From an uncultured Rikenellaceae bacterium (GTDB taxonomy: Bacteria > Bacteroidota > Bacteroidia > Bacteroidales > Rikenellaceae): DNA of 64,000 nt. Below, in pieces: positions 44,589 to 53,091 of this stretch. How positions within the stretch are numbered: position 1 is the first letter of the stretch; every line of letters begins with the position of its first letter. The stretch is taken from assembly GCA_944325305.1 (NCBI GenBank), contig CALUZO010000017.1:1-64000 (forward strand), written 5' to 3'. The position numbers were made by a program, and so were the translations under genes. A model generated the notes under the pieces. That model was not told the origin of the DNA. It saw nothing but the letters and a program-made list of their open reading frames with translations, and searched no databases.

Positions 44589-45569
44589 ATGGAAAAACCG
44601 TTCCCGGACATATCGGTCGTCATTCCTCTACTCAACGAAGAAGAGTCACTGCCCGAACTGACGGCATGGATCGACAAGGTCATGAAGCAAAACGGATTTG
44701 CTTACGAAATCATATTCATCGATGACGGCTCAAACGACGGTTCATGGGCGACCATAGAGGCTCTTTCCCAAGAATATCCCGACATACGTGCCATACGTTT
44801 CATGCATAACTACGGGAAAAGCGCAGCCCTCTATACCGGATTCGATGCAGCCCGTGGAGATGTGGTCATCACGATGGATGCCGACCTTCAGGATTCGCCT
44901 GACGAGATACCGGAACTTTACCGCATGATAACCCAGGATGGCTACGATCTTGTTTCGGGATGGAAAAAACTCAGGCACGACCCCGCCGGAAAACGAATCC
45001 CCAGCAAGTTCTTCAACGCCACGTGTCGCTGCACCTCGGGCATAAAGTTGCACGACTTCAACTGCGGACTCAAGGCTTACCGTCGCAAGGTAGTCAAAAG
45101 CATCGAAGTATTCGGCGAAATGCACCGATACATTCCTATCCTGGCCAAACAGGCAGGATTCGATAAAATAGGCGAAAAAGTCGTCGACCACCATGCCCGC
45201 AAGTTCGGGAAATCAAAGTATGGATGGGAACGAATGATAAAAGGCTATCTCGACCTGCTTACGGTGATGTTCATAACCCGCTTTGCCAAAAGTCCCATGT
45301 ACTTTTTCGGATCGCTGGGAACAATATCCTTTCTCATGGGGGGTGCAACAACCATATGGGTCATTGTTGAGAAACTTGTCAAACAAAGCAAGGGTATGTA
45401 TGTCCGCGGAATCACAGACCAACCGCTGTTTTATATCGCAATACTTGCGATAATTCTCGGTGCAATGCTGTTCCTGGCAGGATTCTTGGGAGAATTGATA
45501 AGCCGGAACTCTTCGGACCGCAACAAATACCTAATAGACGAAACAATTGATAACAAAGAAAAAAAATGA
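44589..45569 (+). CDS. Family 2 glycosyltransferase (DPM1/ArnC-like) with two C-terminal helices
   Basis: A 326-residue enzyme: GT-A catalytic domain (about 1-230) and two transmembrane helices (about 236-262 and 275-300). Motifs are VVIPLLNEEESLPEL, FIDDGSNDGS (nucleotide and Asp site) and DADLQDSPDEIPEL, the DxD-like signature of dolichol/undecaprenyl-phosphate sugar transferases. It most likely transfers a sugar from a nucleotide donor to undecaprenyl phosphate at the inner face of the membrane. It overlaps the next gene by four bases. Confidence 0.9.
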   Translation: MEKPFPDISVVIPLLNEEESLPELTAWIDKVMKQNGFAYEIIFIDDGSNDGSWATIEALSQEYPDIRAIRFMHNYGKSAALYTGFDAARGDVVITMDADLQDSPDEIPELYRMITQDGYDLVSGWKKLRHDPAGKRIPSKFFNATCRCTSGIKLHDFNCGLKAYRRKVVKSIEVFGEMHRYIPILAKQAGFDKIGEKVVDHHARKFGKSKYGWERMIKGYLDLLTVMFITRFAKSPMYFFGSLGTISFLMGGATTIWVIVEKLVKQSKGMYVRGITDQPLFYIAILAIILGAMLFLAGFLGELISRNSSDRNKYLIDETIDNKEKK

Positions 45570-46030
45570 TACAAAGAATACAGTCCCTATACCTGCTGTG
45601 TGCAGTGATCGTGCTGGTATTGGCAATAATGCTTCCGATTGGCAACTTCCTCGTCAATGACGAAGAAGTTACACTTACCACCCTCATGGTGACTCAAAGC
45701 GGAGGTGTCAAAGAGATGGGAAGCTGGCCATTGGCCATACTCTCCATTGCAGCAACCGCACTGCCCTTTATTACCATATTCCTTTATAAACGCCGAATGC
45801 TCCAAATTAGGCTGTGCCTTTCCGAATTCGTGCTGCTGATCGGATTGCAGGGATTTATTATCTGGGTACTGTCTCTCAGCAAAAAGACGCTCGCAGAACA
45901 TGGCGATGTAGTTGCCTCATATTCTGTCCCAGCCATACTGCCGTTGGTAGCAATAATATTAGTGTGGCTCGCCATGCGCGGCATAATGAAGGACGAAGCA
46001 CTCATACGTTCGATGAATCGTATCCGTTAA
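45566..46030 (+). CDS. DUF4293 membrane protein
   Basis: A 154-residue protein with four hydrophobic segments (about 5-24, 49-68, 80-100 and 115-137), opening with MIQRIQSLYLLCA, the family signature, and ending in a basic tail. DUF4293 proteins are short, Bacteroidota-specific membrane proteins of unknown function. It overlaps the glycosyltransferase stop by four bases (ATGA), and its own stop is followed by a strong terminator, so it ends the operon. Confidence 0.8.
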   Translation: MIQRIQSLYLLCAVIVLVLAIMLPIGNFLVNDEEVTLTTLMVTQSGGVKEMGSWPLAILSIAATALPFITIFLYKRRMLQIRLCLSEFVLLIGLQGFIIWVLSLSKKTLAEHGDVVASYSVPAILPLVAIILVWLAMRGIMKDEALIRSMNRIR

Positions 46031-46059
46031 AACAGTCGAACGACATCCATATTACATTC

Positions 46060-46111
46060 AAAAACGGAGAATCCTGCTTAAAGTAAATTTTAAGCAGGAT
46101 TCTCCGTTTTT
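46060..46111. terminator. Long terminator after the DUF4293 operon
   Basis: A perfect stem of about 23 bp (46060-46082 with 46089-46111) with a 6-nt loop. Because it is flanked by A and T runs it can terminate transcription in either direction. Confidence 0.85.
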
Positions 46112-46320
46112 GATGAATTCTCACAACAGAACCCGAGAAAGACTCTTTTTTCTCATCCTAACTCGGACATACTCTACTGCACTAACGACACAATGAACAT
46201 ACTTTGAAGGCAGTTGTACCGATTGGCAGGTATCCATGAGCATCTGCAACAAAACATACTCCTCTCCTCTCTTCCCTACCCGTATGCGCATTTTGCCGGT
46301 CACACAAGAATCATATCTTA

Positions 46321-48411
46321 TTACTTGCCTATCAGTTCGACGCTACGACGTATGAAATTGTCAAGACTTTCGCCCTTCAACATTCCCGTTGAAAGCAGTG
46401 CAAGATCAATCAATTGTTTTACAATCTGATTACCGGCACCTATCTCACGTAACCTGGTATCGCGTTGAGCCGTCAGGTCACTTACCTTTTTGATAAGTTC
46501 CGTTCTCTTGTCCTTTTCTTCGGTCGAAAGTTCCTCTTCCTTTTTATTCTTCAGCACATCGTCGAGGGTTTTCTCTTCTTTTCGTGCGGCATCTATATCC
46601 TCGTTGACCTTCTTTAGTCCATCTCCGTACTCTTTCTCTACGTCGCCGAGTATGTCGATCACCAAAGGATGATTACCGTTCACAGTTATAGTGAAATTAT
46701 CGGGCATCTCCGCATAAAAACGACTCATTGCATCGCCGCTCATCTGAGCCATATCCTTCATACGACGCGTATACTCGTTCTGCGTAATGACAACAGGTGC
46801 ATCCTTGGCATCCAAAGCCTCGAACGAAACATTATAATGCACCTTGTCCTCATGCGGCAACTGCACCTCGAATACCGGACGCAATATCTCCTGCTGTGCG
46901 GAACTGAGGCTCATCTTTAGATCCGTATCCTTCTGTATCAGCCTATCGACTACATCCGAGTCCACACGCACGAAACGTACATCCTGATTCTTGTGCTCGT
47001 ACCAGTTTATGAAATGGTTTTCCAGCGGACCGTCCATCACAAGTACGTTATAGCCCTTGGCTTTGGCGGCTTCGACAAATGTGTAATTGGCCGTCACATC
47101 CTTGGCATACAGATAGATAAGCGTACCGTGCTTGTCTGTCTGGTTATCCTTGACGAGAGCATTGTACTCTTCGAAAGTATAATACTTGCCATCGGTATCC
47201 TTGACAAGCGTAAAGCCCATGGCTTTGTCCGCGAATTTTTCATCCGTAATGATACCGTATTGAATGAACACCTTCAGGTCGTCCCACTTTTTCTCGAAAT
47301 CCTGACGAGAGTTAGTGAAAAGTTCCTGCAAACGTTCCGCAACCTTACGTGTGATATATGAACTTATCTTCTTAACGTTGCTGTCGCTTTGCAGATAGCT
47401 TCGGGATACATTCAACGGAATATCCGGAGAGTCTATAACACCGTGCAGCAATGTGAGGAATTCGGGAACTATGCCTTCGACCGAATCGGTAACATAAACC
47501 TGATTGCAGTACAACTGTATCTTGTTTTTCTGTATCTCGAAGTTGTTGCGAATCTTCGGGAAATACAGTATCCCCGTCAAGTGGAACGGATAGTCTATAT
47601 TGAGATGGATATGGAACAACGGATCCTCAGCCATCGGATAGAGTTTGTGATAGAACTCGGCATACTCCTCTTCCGTAATATCGCCCGGTTTGCGAGTCCA
47701 GAGAGGATTGGTATCGTTTATTATCAGATCCTTGTCCGTATCGACATATTTGCCGTCTTTCCACTCTTTCTCCTTGCCGAAGGCAATGGGCACCGGCAGG
47801 AAAGCGCAGTACTTTTTCAGAAGGCCGAGTATTTTATCATAATTGGCAAATTCCGCACTCTCTTCCGATATGTACATGATTATGTCGGTACCGCGTTCGC
47901 GCTTTTCGTCGATCTCTTCGAGCGTGAATTCGGGCGTACCGCCGCATGTCCACACAACGGTCTTGGCATTCTCCTTATAAGATTGGGTCCGAATCTCAAC
48001 CTTGTCGGCAACCATGAACGAAGAGTAGAAGCCAAGTCCGAAATGGCCGATAATAGCCTGATTCTGATATTTCTTCATAAACTCTTCGGCTCCGGAGAAA
48101 GCTATCTGGTTGATGTATTTATCGACTTCTTCGGCAGTCATGCCTATCCCGTGGTCCGAGATTGTCAGCGTACGTTTGTCCGTATCGAGCGAAACGTGTA
48201 TAGTCAGGTCGCCCAATTCGCCCTTGTAGTCGCCCTTTGCCTCTATGGCCTTCATTTTCTGCGTAGCGTCTACGGCATTCGAGACGACTTCGCGCAGAAA
48301 GATTTCATGGTCGGAATAAAGGAATTTTTTGATGATGGGGAAGATATTCTCTGTAGTTACCCCTATTTTGCCACTTTGCATATGATTATGTTTTTGATTG
48401 TTCTCCGGCAT
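46321..48411 (-). CDS. htpG: Molecular chaperone HtpG (Hsp90 family)
   Basis: A 696-residue cytosolic ATP-dependent chaperone. The N-terminal ATPase domain carries EVVSNAVDA, the nucleotide-lid motif SDHGIGMTAEEV and the GHFGLGFYSSF glycine-rich loop. The middle domain shows the conserved LNVSRSYLQSD segment with a catalytic-loop Arg. The C-terminal dimerisation region contains a charged, Lys/Glu-rich coiled stretch near residue 620 that is longer than in E. coli. Alternative start at 48381 (MQSGKIGV). No heat-shock operator (CIRCE) was found upstream. Monocistronic. Confidence 0.96.
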   Translation of the reverse strand: MPENNQKHNHMQSGKIGVTTENIFPIIKKFLYSDHEIFLREVVSNAVDATQKMKAIEAKGDYKGELGDLTIHVSLDTDKRTLTISDHGIGMTAEEVDKYINQIAFSGAEEFMKKYQNQAIIGHFGLGFYSSFMVADKVEIRTQSYKENAKTVVWTCGGTPEFTLEEIDEKRERGTDIIMYISEESAEFANYDKILGLLKKYCAFLPVPIAFGKEKEWKDGKYVDTDKDLIINDTNPLWTRKPGDITEEEYAEFYHKLYPMAEDPLFHIHLNIDYPFHLTGILYFPKIRNNFEIQKNKIQLYCNQVYVTDSVEGIVPEFLTLLHGVIDSPDIPLNVSRSYLQSDSNVKKISSYITRKVAERLQELFTNSRQDFEKKWDDLKVFIQYGIITDEKFADKAMGFTLVKDTDGKYYTFEEYNALVKDNQTDKHGTLIYLYAKDVTANYTFVEAAKAKGYNVLVMDGPLENHFINWYEHKNQDVRFVRVDSDVVDRLIQKDTDLKMSLSSAQQEILRPVFEVQLPHEDKVHYNVSFEALDAKDAPVVITQNEYTRRMKDMAQMSGDAMSRFYAEMPDNFTITVNGNHPLVIDILGDVEKEYGDGLKKVNEDIDAARKEEKTLDDVLKNKKEEELSTEEKDKRTELIKKVSDLTAQRDTRLREIGAGNQIVKQLIDLALLSTGMLKGESLDNFIRRSVELIGK

Positions 48412-48504
48412 CGGTATGTTTCAATTAATGTGCCATCGCTATGAAAATGACATTTCGGCAGACATCGAACCGAACCCACTGACATTCGGTTGTGATTAAA
48501 CGAA

Positions 48505-48537
48505 AAGGTCTGACAAAAATTCATTTTGTCAGACCTT
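48505..48537 (-). terminator. Terminator of the thioesterase gene
   Basis: A 14-bp stem (48505-48518 with 48524-48537) with a 5-nt loop; TTTT follows on the minus strand. Confidence 0.8.
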
Positions 48538-48563
48538 GCTGTAATATTGCTGTATGTATCCCT

Positions 48564-48968
48564 TTAGAAATAGGGAGTGAAAAAGTCGAGGAACCATTGC
48601 GGTGCGCGTATGGCCCGACGCGTCCGGGCATTCATATATGCCAACATGACCGTACCTTTATTCACCAAATCTCCAGCTTCGTTGTATATTTCATGGTCGA
48701 ATACCATCTTGACGGCTGGCAGTTCGCGGAGTCTGATCTTCACCGTTAGCAGGTCATCGTACAGTGCCGGGTGGAAAAACTCCATCGAGACCGTTTTCAC
48801 GGGCAACATTATCCCCCTCTCTTCAAGTATCTTATAGGTAGTTCCCATCTCCCGCAAAAGTTCGGTACGAGCGCATTCATAATAGTTTACATAGTTGGAA
48901 TGGTGCACGACACCCATGGCGTCGGTCTCCTTGTAACGTACCCTTATTTTGAATTCCTTCTCGATCAT
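48564..48968 (-). CDS. YbgC-like acyl-CoA thioesterase (hotdog fold)
   Basis: A 134-residue 4-hydroxybenzoyl-CoA thioesterase-like protein with the active-site segment RYKETDAMGVVHHSNYVNYYECARTE, in which the Asp of TDAMG is the usual catalytic base of the YbgC subgroup. These enzymes hydrolyse short- or medium-chain acyl-CoAs, sometimes in connection with the Tol-Pal system, though no tol genes are nearby. Full length, no unusual features. It precedes no other gene on its strand for over 150 nt and has its own terminator. Confidence 0.88.
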   Translation of the reverse strand: MIEKEFKIRVRYKETDAMGVVHHSNYVNYYECARTELLREMGTTYKILEERGIMLPVKTVSMEFFHPALYDDLLTVKIRLRELPAVKMVFDHEIYNEAGDLVNKGTVMLAYMNARTRRAIRAPQWFLDFFTPYF

Positions 48969-49041
48969 GCCAAACTATCATGCTATGCTCCAGAGATGCC
49001 ACATATCCGATATCGTGGTAAGACGCCCGTCGGGAAATCAG

Positions 49042-50514
49042 TTACTCTCCTCTCGAATAGTTTGGTGCTTCACGCGTAATGGTAACGTCGTGCGGATGGC
49101 TTTCGAGCATTCCGGAGGCCGTGATGCGCACGAATCTGGCATTCTTGAGGGCTGCGATGTCCTTTGCTCCGCAATATCCCATCCCCGCGCGCAAACCGCC
49201 CACAACCTGATAAACTACCTCTTTCAGAGAGCCTTTGAACGGCACGCGAGCGGCAATACCTTCCGGTACCAGCTTCTTTATATCGTCTTCCATATCCTGG
49301 AAGTAGCGGTCTTTAGATCCTTGTTGCATAGCTTCCAAAGATCCCATACCGCGGTACGACTTAAACTTACGTCCGTTATATATGATAGTTTCACCGGGTG
49401 ATTCTTCCACTCCGGCAAACATCGAACCGGCCATTATACAGTCGGCACCTGCGGCCAGAGCCTTGACGACATCGCCTGTATAACGGATGCCTCCGTCGGC
49501 GATGATAGGCACATCCATATCCTTGACAGCCTGTGCCGCGTCGTAGATGGCGGATAACTGCGGAACGCCAACGCCTGCTATAACGCGAGTTGTACATATC
49601 GACCCCGGACCGATACCGACTTTGATCCCGTCGGCACCTGCTTTCGCAAGATGAAGAGCGGCTTCGGCCGTTGCGATATTACCAACCACCACATCTATAT
49701 CCGGGAATGCATTCTTGACCTTCTTAAGCATCTCGCCCACGTTTACATGATGACCGTGCGCGGTATCTATCACGATCGCATCCACACCGGCTTCATACAA
49801 CGCCGAGACACGCTCCATCGTATCGGCAGTAATACCCACGGCTGCGGCAACCCGCAGACGACCCTTTTCGTCTTTCGAGGCGTTGGGATTTGTCGCCACC
49901 TTTGTGATGTCCTTGTATGTGAGCAAGCCGACCAATTTACCTTCTTTGTCAATGACCGGGAGTTTCTCGATCTTGTTTTGCAACAATATGTCGGATGCGT
50001 GCTGCAAATCCGGGTTATATGTCGTAATAAGACCTTCCTTGGTCATTACTTCGTCGATCTTGCGTTTCATGTCTTTCTGGAAACGAAGGTCGCGGTTTGT
50101 CACAATACCTATCAGTGTATTATCTTGTGCTACAACGGGAATGCCGCCTATCTTGTGCTCTTTCATAAGTCTGAGAGCATCACCGACCGTATTATCCTTC
50201 GAAATGGTGATCGGGTCGTATATCATCCCGTTCTCGGCACGTTTCACCTTACGGACATGAGCGGCCTGTGCTGCGATAGGCATATTTTTATGGATAACAC
50301 CTATACCGCCTTCGCGAGCGAGTGCGATAGCAAGATCGGCCTCCGTTACCGTATCCATGGCGGCGGAGACTATCGGTGTATTGATAGGTATGTTTCTTGA
50401 AAAACGCGAAGCGATATTTACCGTCCTCGGGAGGACTTCGGAATAGGCCGGAATCAACAGTACGTCGTCGAAAGTAAGGCCTTCTGTCTGGATTTTTTCG
50501 TTTGCAAAAGACAT
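49042..50514 (-). CDS. guaB: Inosine-5'-monophosphate dehydrogenase
   Basis: A 490-residue enzyme that oxidises IMP to XMP, the first committed step of GMP synthesis. Parts: N-terminal barrel segment with TFDDVLLIP; two CBS domains (about 90-205) inserted in the barrel; catalytic Cys in GPGSICTTR; and the mobile flap ending YRGMGS with the GYCGAKDI tail. All key residues are intact. Start at 50514 (MSFANEK) is preferred; upstream in-frame sequence overlaps the promoter box at 50536-50543. No guanine-type riboswitch is evident in the leader. Confidence 0.96.
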   Translation of the reverse strand: MSFANEKIQTEGLTFDDVLLIPAYSEVLPRTVNIASRFSRNIPINTPIVSAAMDTVTEADLAIALAREGGIGVIHKNMPIAAQAAHVRKVKRAENGMIYDPITISKDNTVGDALRLMKEHKIGGIPVVAQDNTLIGIVTNRDLRFQKDMKRKIDEVMTKEGLITTYNPDLQHASDILLQNKIEKLPVIDKEGKLVGLLTYKDITKVATNPNASKDEKGRLRVAAAVGITADTMERVSALYEAGVDAIVIDTAHGHHVNVGEMLKKVKNAFPDIDVVVGNIATAEAALHLAKAGADGIKVGIGPGSICTTRVIAGVGVPQLSAIYDAAQAVKDMDVPIIADGGIRYTGDVVKALAAGADCIMAGSMFAGVEESPGETIIYNGRKFKSYRGMGSLEAMQQGSKDRYFQDMEDDIKKLVPEGIAARVPFKGSLKEVVYQVVGGLRAGMGYCGAKDIAALKNARFVRITASGMLESHPHDVTITREAPNYSRGE

Positions 50515-50817
50515 AGGTAGAATTTCTTTTGCCCACAAAGATACACATAATCCGCGAAACCTCGGCAAAACATGTTGGATTATTTAACAATTATTTAGCA
50601 CATCGGGAAGTCCTGCAGAAAATGCAGCAACCTGTCGGCAGAGCCACATGCAGACAAAGTCGCAGCCGGAAAAAGTTCGAAAAAAGACATGAGACTACCC
50701 ACTAACGAGAGTTGTCAGAAATTCTCAAATACAGCAACGAGAAACAGCAATAACTCTCTCGGACAAAAATGGCAGGGCTCAATTTAGGACCGGAGCCGAC
50801 GACGCCAAATAAACGGG
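50515..50817. other. Spacer upstream of guaB
   Basis: About 300 nt without a gene. It contains the guaB -7 box (TATCTTTG on the minus strand, 50536-50543). I see no stable hairpin or repeat. Confidence 0.5.
50536..50543 (-). promoter_or_regulatory. -7 element of guaB
   Basis: Minus-strand TATCTTTG 21 nt before the guaB start. A CAAA (TTTG on minus) at 50566-50569 is 22 nt away, slightly too far. Confidence 0.5.
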
Positions 50818-51603
50818 TCAGACAAATTCGACCTTCAACTGCTCGCCTGAGGAAGCCGCCGATGAGACAGAGTGCATAATGGGTTCGCATAATCTGACAT
50901 CTCCATTATTTCTAACGGTTGCGGTTCCTTTGAACGCGCGTCCGCCCATTCTCACACGTACATGGTATATATCGGGAGGTGGCAAAAGTTTTAATGCCGA
51001 TCCCGCACGTACAGCATGTCCATCGTTCAAGCAGCCAAGCAGAAAGTAATCATAACCCAGCAGTCTGGAGGCAGCAGCAATATCGCCACGTTCGACATAC
51101 CCGCGTATCACAGTCGAACTGACCTTTGAACTGCCGACATCGCAGCGAGGAACACGGTAATATTCAAAGCCCAACTTCAAGGCCATATCGGACATGGATG
51201 CTGGTCCGCCCTGCTTGCCGGCCCCGAAATGGTGGTTGTAACCCGCAACATAAACCTTCATACCGATCCTGCCAACAAGATATTCACTGATAAAGACGTC
51301 GTATGGCACTTTGCTGAACTCACGGTCGAAAGAGACAACAATAAGATTATCTATCCCGACGGCATCCAACAATTCTATTTTTTCCGGCAGCGTATTCAAC
51401 AGTCGCACCCCCTGCGGATCGAGAACTTCGCGTGGATGCGGCGAGAAAGTCACGACGACACTCTCCCCGTCTCTTTCATGGGCAAGCCTCATCACTGTAT
51501 CCAACAAGACACGATGCCCTCTGTGTACGCCGTCGTAAGACCCTACGGTAACGACAGCATTGCGAAAAACAGGAAGTCCTTCAAATCCACTGAATACCCT
51601 CAT
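50818..51603 (-). CDS. RibF-like FAD synthetase with degenerate riboflavin kinase domain
   Basis: A 261-residue protein, shorter than the usual RibF (about 310). The N-terminal FAD synthetase (FMN adenylyltransferase) half is complete: GSYDGVHRGH (21-30), TFSPHPREVL, VYVAGYNHHFGAGKQGG and SSTVIRGYVERGDIAAASRLLG. The C-terminal part, about 80 residues, keeps the beta-barrel outline (IYHVRVRMGG, LKVEFV) but lacks the riboflavin kinase signature (GTVVHG with PTAN and a catalytic Glu). It may therefore make FAD from FMN without phosphorylating riboflavin, or be a regulator. It starts directly at the rex stop and is in the same transcript. Confidence 0.75.
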   Translation of the reverse strand: MRVFSGFEGLPVFRNAVVTVGSYDGVHRGHRVLLDTVMRLAHERDGESVVVTFSPHPREVLDPQGVRLLNTLPEKIELLDAVGIDNLIVVSFDREFSKVPYDVFISEYLVGRIGMKVYVAGYNHHFGAGKQGGPASMSDMALKLGFEYYRVPRCDVGSSKVSSTVIRGYVERGDIAAASRLLGYDYFLLGCLNDGHAVRAGSALKLLPPPDIYHVRVRMGGRAFKGTATVRNNGDVRLCEPIMHSVSSAASSGEQLKVEFV

Positions 51604-52251
51604 TTACATATTGTTTTCTTCGCTCTCTTTGACAAGGTAGGCAACCTTCTCGAGCAATGTCGTTATATCATAATTCTCCACTACTATGCCGCGCGGAAAG
51701 TTGAGAGGTTTGGACGTAAAGTTGAGTACGCCCTTTATGCCAGCGTTGATTATCGGCACCACAAGTTCCGAAGCAACCTCGGTAGGCGAAGAAAGTACGA
51801 TAATGTTTATGTCCATTTCGTCTACCATTTTCTCGAAATCGTCCATGTGCAGACAGGGTATTCCGTCGATATTTTTCCCAACCTTTTTGGGATCTATATC
51901 GAACGAGGCCACAATACGCAGATTCAGTCCTTTCTGGTTGAAATATTTGGTTATGGCCTGTCCCAAATGCCCCATGCCGATAACTGCAACGTGCATCGGC
52001 GAGGCACTGTCCAATATAGAACCGATGAATTCGATCAGCACCTCGACATCATAGCCCTTCTTGGTGTCGCTCGAGAAACCTATCAGCATCAAGTCCCTAC
52101 GCACCTGAACGGCAGTAATACCATGAATTCCGGCCAATACGTGCGAAAATATATGGCTGATACCCTGCGCGTGGAGATTCATCAAGGTACGGCGATACTC
52201 ACTGAGGCGTTCGATGGTCTTCTCGGGTATATTACTCGGCAGACTGCTCAT
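51604..52251 (-). CDS. rex: Redox-sensing transcriptional repressor Rex
   Basis: A 215-residue dimeric repressor that senses NADH/NAD+. N-terminal winged-helix domain (about 1-80) with the recognition segment VQVRRDLMLIGF, followed by a Rossmann domain with GMGHLGQAI (about 90-98) and the C-terminal domain-swapped helix (TTLLEKVAYLV). It probably controls fermentation and redox genes. The ribF-like gene follows without a gap, linking FAD supply with redox state. It is divergent from the HAD phosphatase gene across about 75 nt. I saw no clear TTGTGAAA-type Rex operator here. Confidence 0.93.
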   Translation of the reverse strand: MSSLPSNIPEKTIERLSEYRRTLMNLHAQGISHIFSHVLAGIHGITAVQVRRDLMLIGFSSDTKKGYDVEVLIEFIGSILDSASPMHVAVIGMGHLGQAITKYFNQKGLNLRIVASFDIDPKKVGKNIDGIPCLHMDDFEKMVDEMDINIIVLSSPTEVASELVVPIINAGIKGVLNFTSKPLNFPRGIVVENYDITTLLEKVAYLVKESEENNM

Positions 52252-52299
52252 GTTCCATATTTTTTATCCACAAATATAAGCAAACCCGGCGAAAAGAGA

Positions 52300-52307
52300 T
52301 ATCTTTG
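52300..52307 (+). promoter_or_regulatory. -7 element of the HAD gene
   Basis: TATCTTTG, 18 nt before the start at 52326; no good -33 TTTG. Confidence 0.5.
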
Positions 52308-52325
52308 AGGCAAAAATTGAACAAG

Positions 52326-52979
52326 ATGGTCAAAGGAGTCATATTCGACATGGACGGCGTACTGGTCGACAACAAGAAGGCACACATCGAAGCATTCGTT
52401 AATTTCTGTGCGCTTCACGGCATCGACATCAAAGGGATGGATCTCAGCTGGATGTACGGCAAAGGCAATGATGAGATCATTCCGCGTCTTCTTCCAAAAC
52501 ACATTATCGAAAAATACGGCATCAAGGCGCTTGGCGACGAAAAGGAAGCGGTTTACCGAAAAGCGTATGCGTCGAACATGAAACCCGTACCGGGGCTGAT
52601 ACGGTTTCTCGACGACCTGTACTCCAACAACGTAATCATAGCGGTAGGTTCATCGGCCCCTGTCGAGAACATAGATTTCGTACTGGACGGTCTCGGGATA
52701 CGCAAGTACTTTTCGGTGTTCGTCAACGGCGATATGGTACCCAGAGCCAAACCCGATCCGGCCATATATCTGCTTTCGCTCGAAAAACTCGGACTTGCGG
52801 CTTCGGAATGCATCGTGATGGAGGATTCGTTTGCCGGAATCGAATCGGCCAACAATGCAGGAATAAAGGTCGTCGCCTTAGCTACAACCAATACGGCCGA
52901 AGCACTAACAAGGGCCAAAGTCGAAATGATAGTTCCCGACTTCACATCTTTATCGTACAGCAAGATTGCCGAATTATGA
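52326..52979 (+). CDS. HAD-superfamily hydrolase, beta-phosphoglucomutase-like
   Basis: A 217-residue HAD hydrolase. Motif I is FDMDGVLVDNKK (Asp9 nucleophile, Asp11 acid/base), motif II is SSAP after AVG, and motif III/IV is AKPDPAIYLLS with the downstream EDSFAGIESANNAG. Subfamily IA, most like beta-phosphoglucomutase or sugar-phosphate phosphatases. A cap domain spans about residues 17-90. Substrate unknown. The in-frame codon at 52305 is inside the -7 box, so 52326 is the start. It is divergent from rex and convergent with the LysM gene. Confidence 0.85.
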   Translation: MVKGVIFDMDGVLVDNKKAHIEAFVNFCALHGIDIKGMDLSWMYGKGNDEIIPRLLPKHIIEKYGIKALGDEKEAVYRKAYASNMKPVPGLIRFLDDLYSNNVIIAVGSSAPVENIDFVLDGLGIRKYFSVFVNGDMVPRAKPDPAIYLLSLEKLGLAASECIVMEDSFAGIESANNAGIKVVALATTNTAEALTRAKVEMIVPDFTSLSYSKIAEL

Positions 52980-53032
52980 GACTGTGACGTCGTTACGCAA
53001 CTCTCCGCCCAACGTCACACCGCAAACGACCA

Positions 53033-53079
53033 CTCTAAACTACAATAGCCGGGAAATTCCCGGCTATTGTAGTTTAGAG
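53033..53079. terminator. Very long hairpin between convergent HAD and LysM genes
   Basis: An essentially perfect 23-bp stem (53033-53055 with 53057-53079) around a single loop base. No T run on either side. Confidence 0.75.
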
Positions 53080-53091
53080 GCATGTGACTAC

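Noticed and set aside
47389..48444. 351-codon plus-strand frame opposite htpG
   Set aside because: Long only because the HtpG codon pattern avoids stops on the other strand; translated text matches no family.
49651..50400. 249-codon plus-strand frame opposite guaB
   Set aside because: Shadow of the conserved guaB coding sequence.
50515..50817. Possible purine riboswitch before guaB
   Set aside because: No purine-aptamer signature (conserved junction bases and paired loops) could be found.
51229..52308. 359-codon plus-strand frame opposite rex and the RibF-like gene
   Set aside because: Both minus-strand genes are well recognised and coupled; the plus frame shows no domain.
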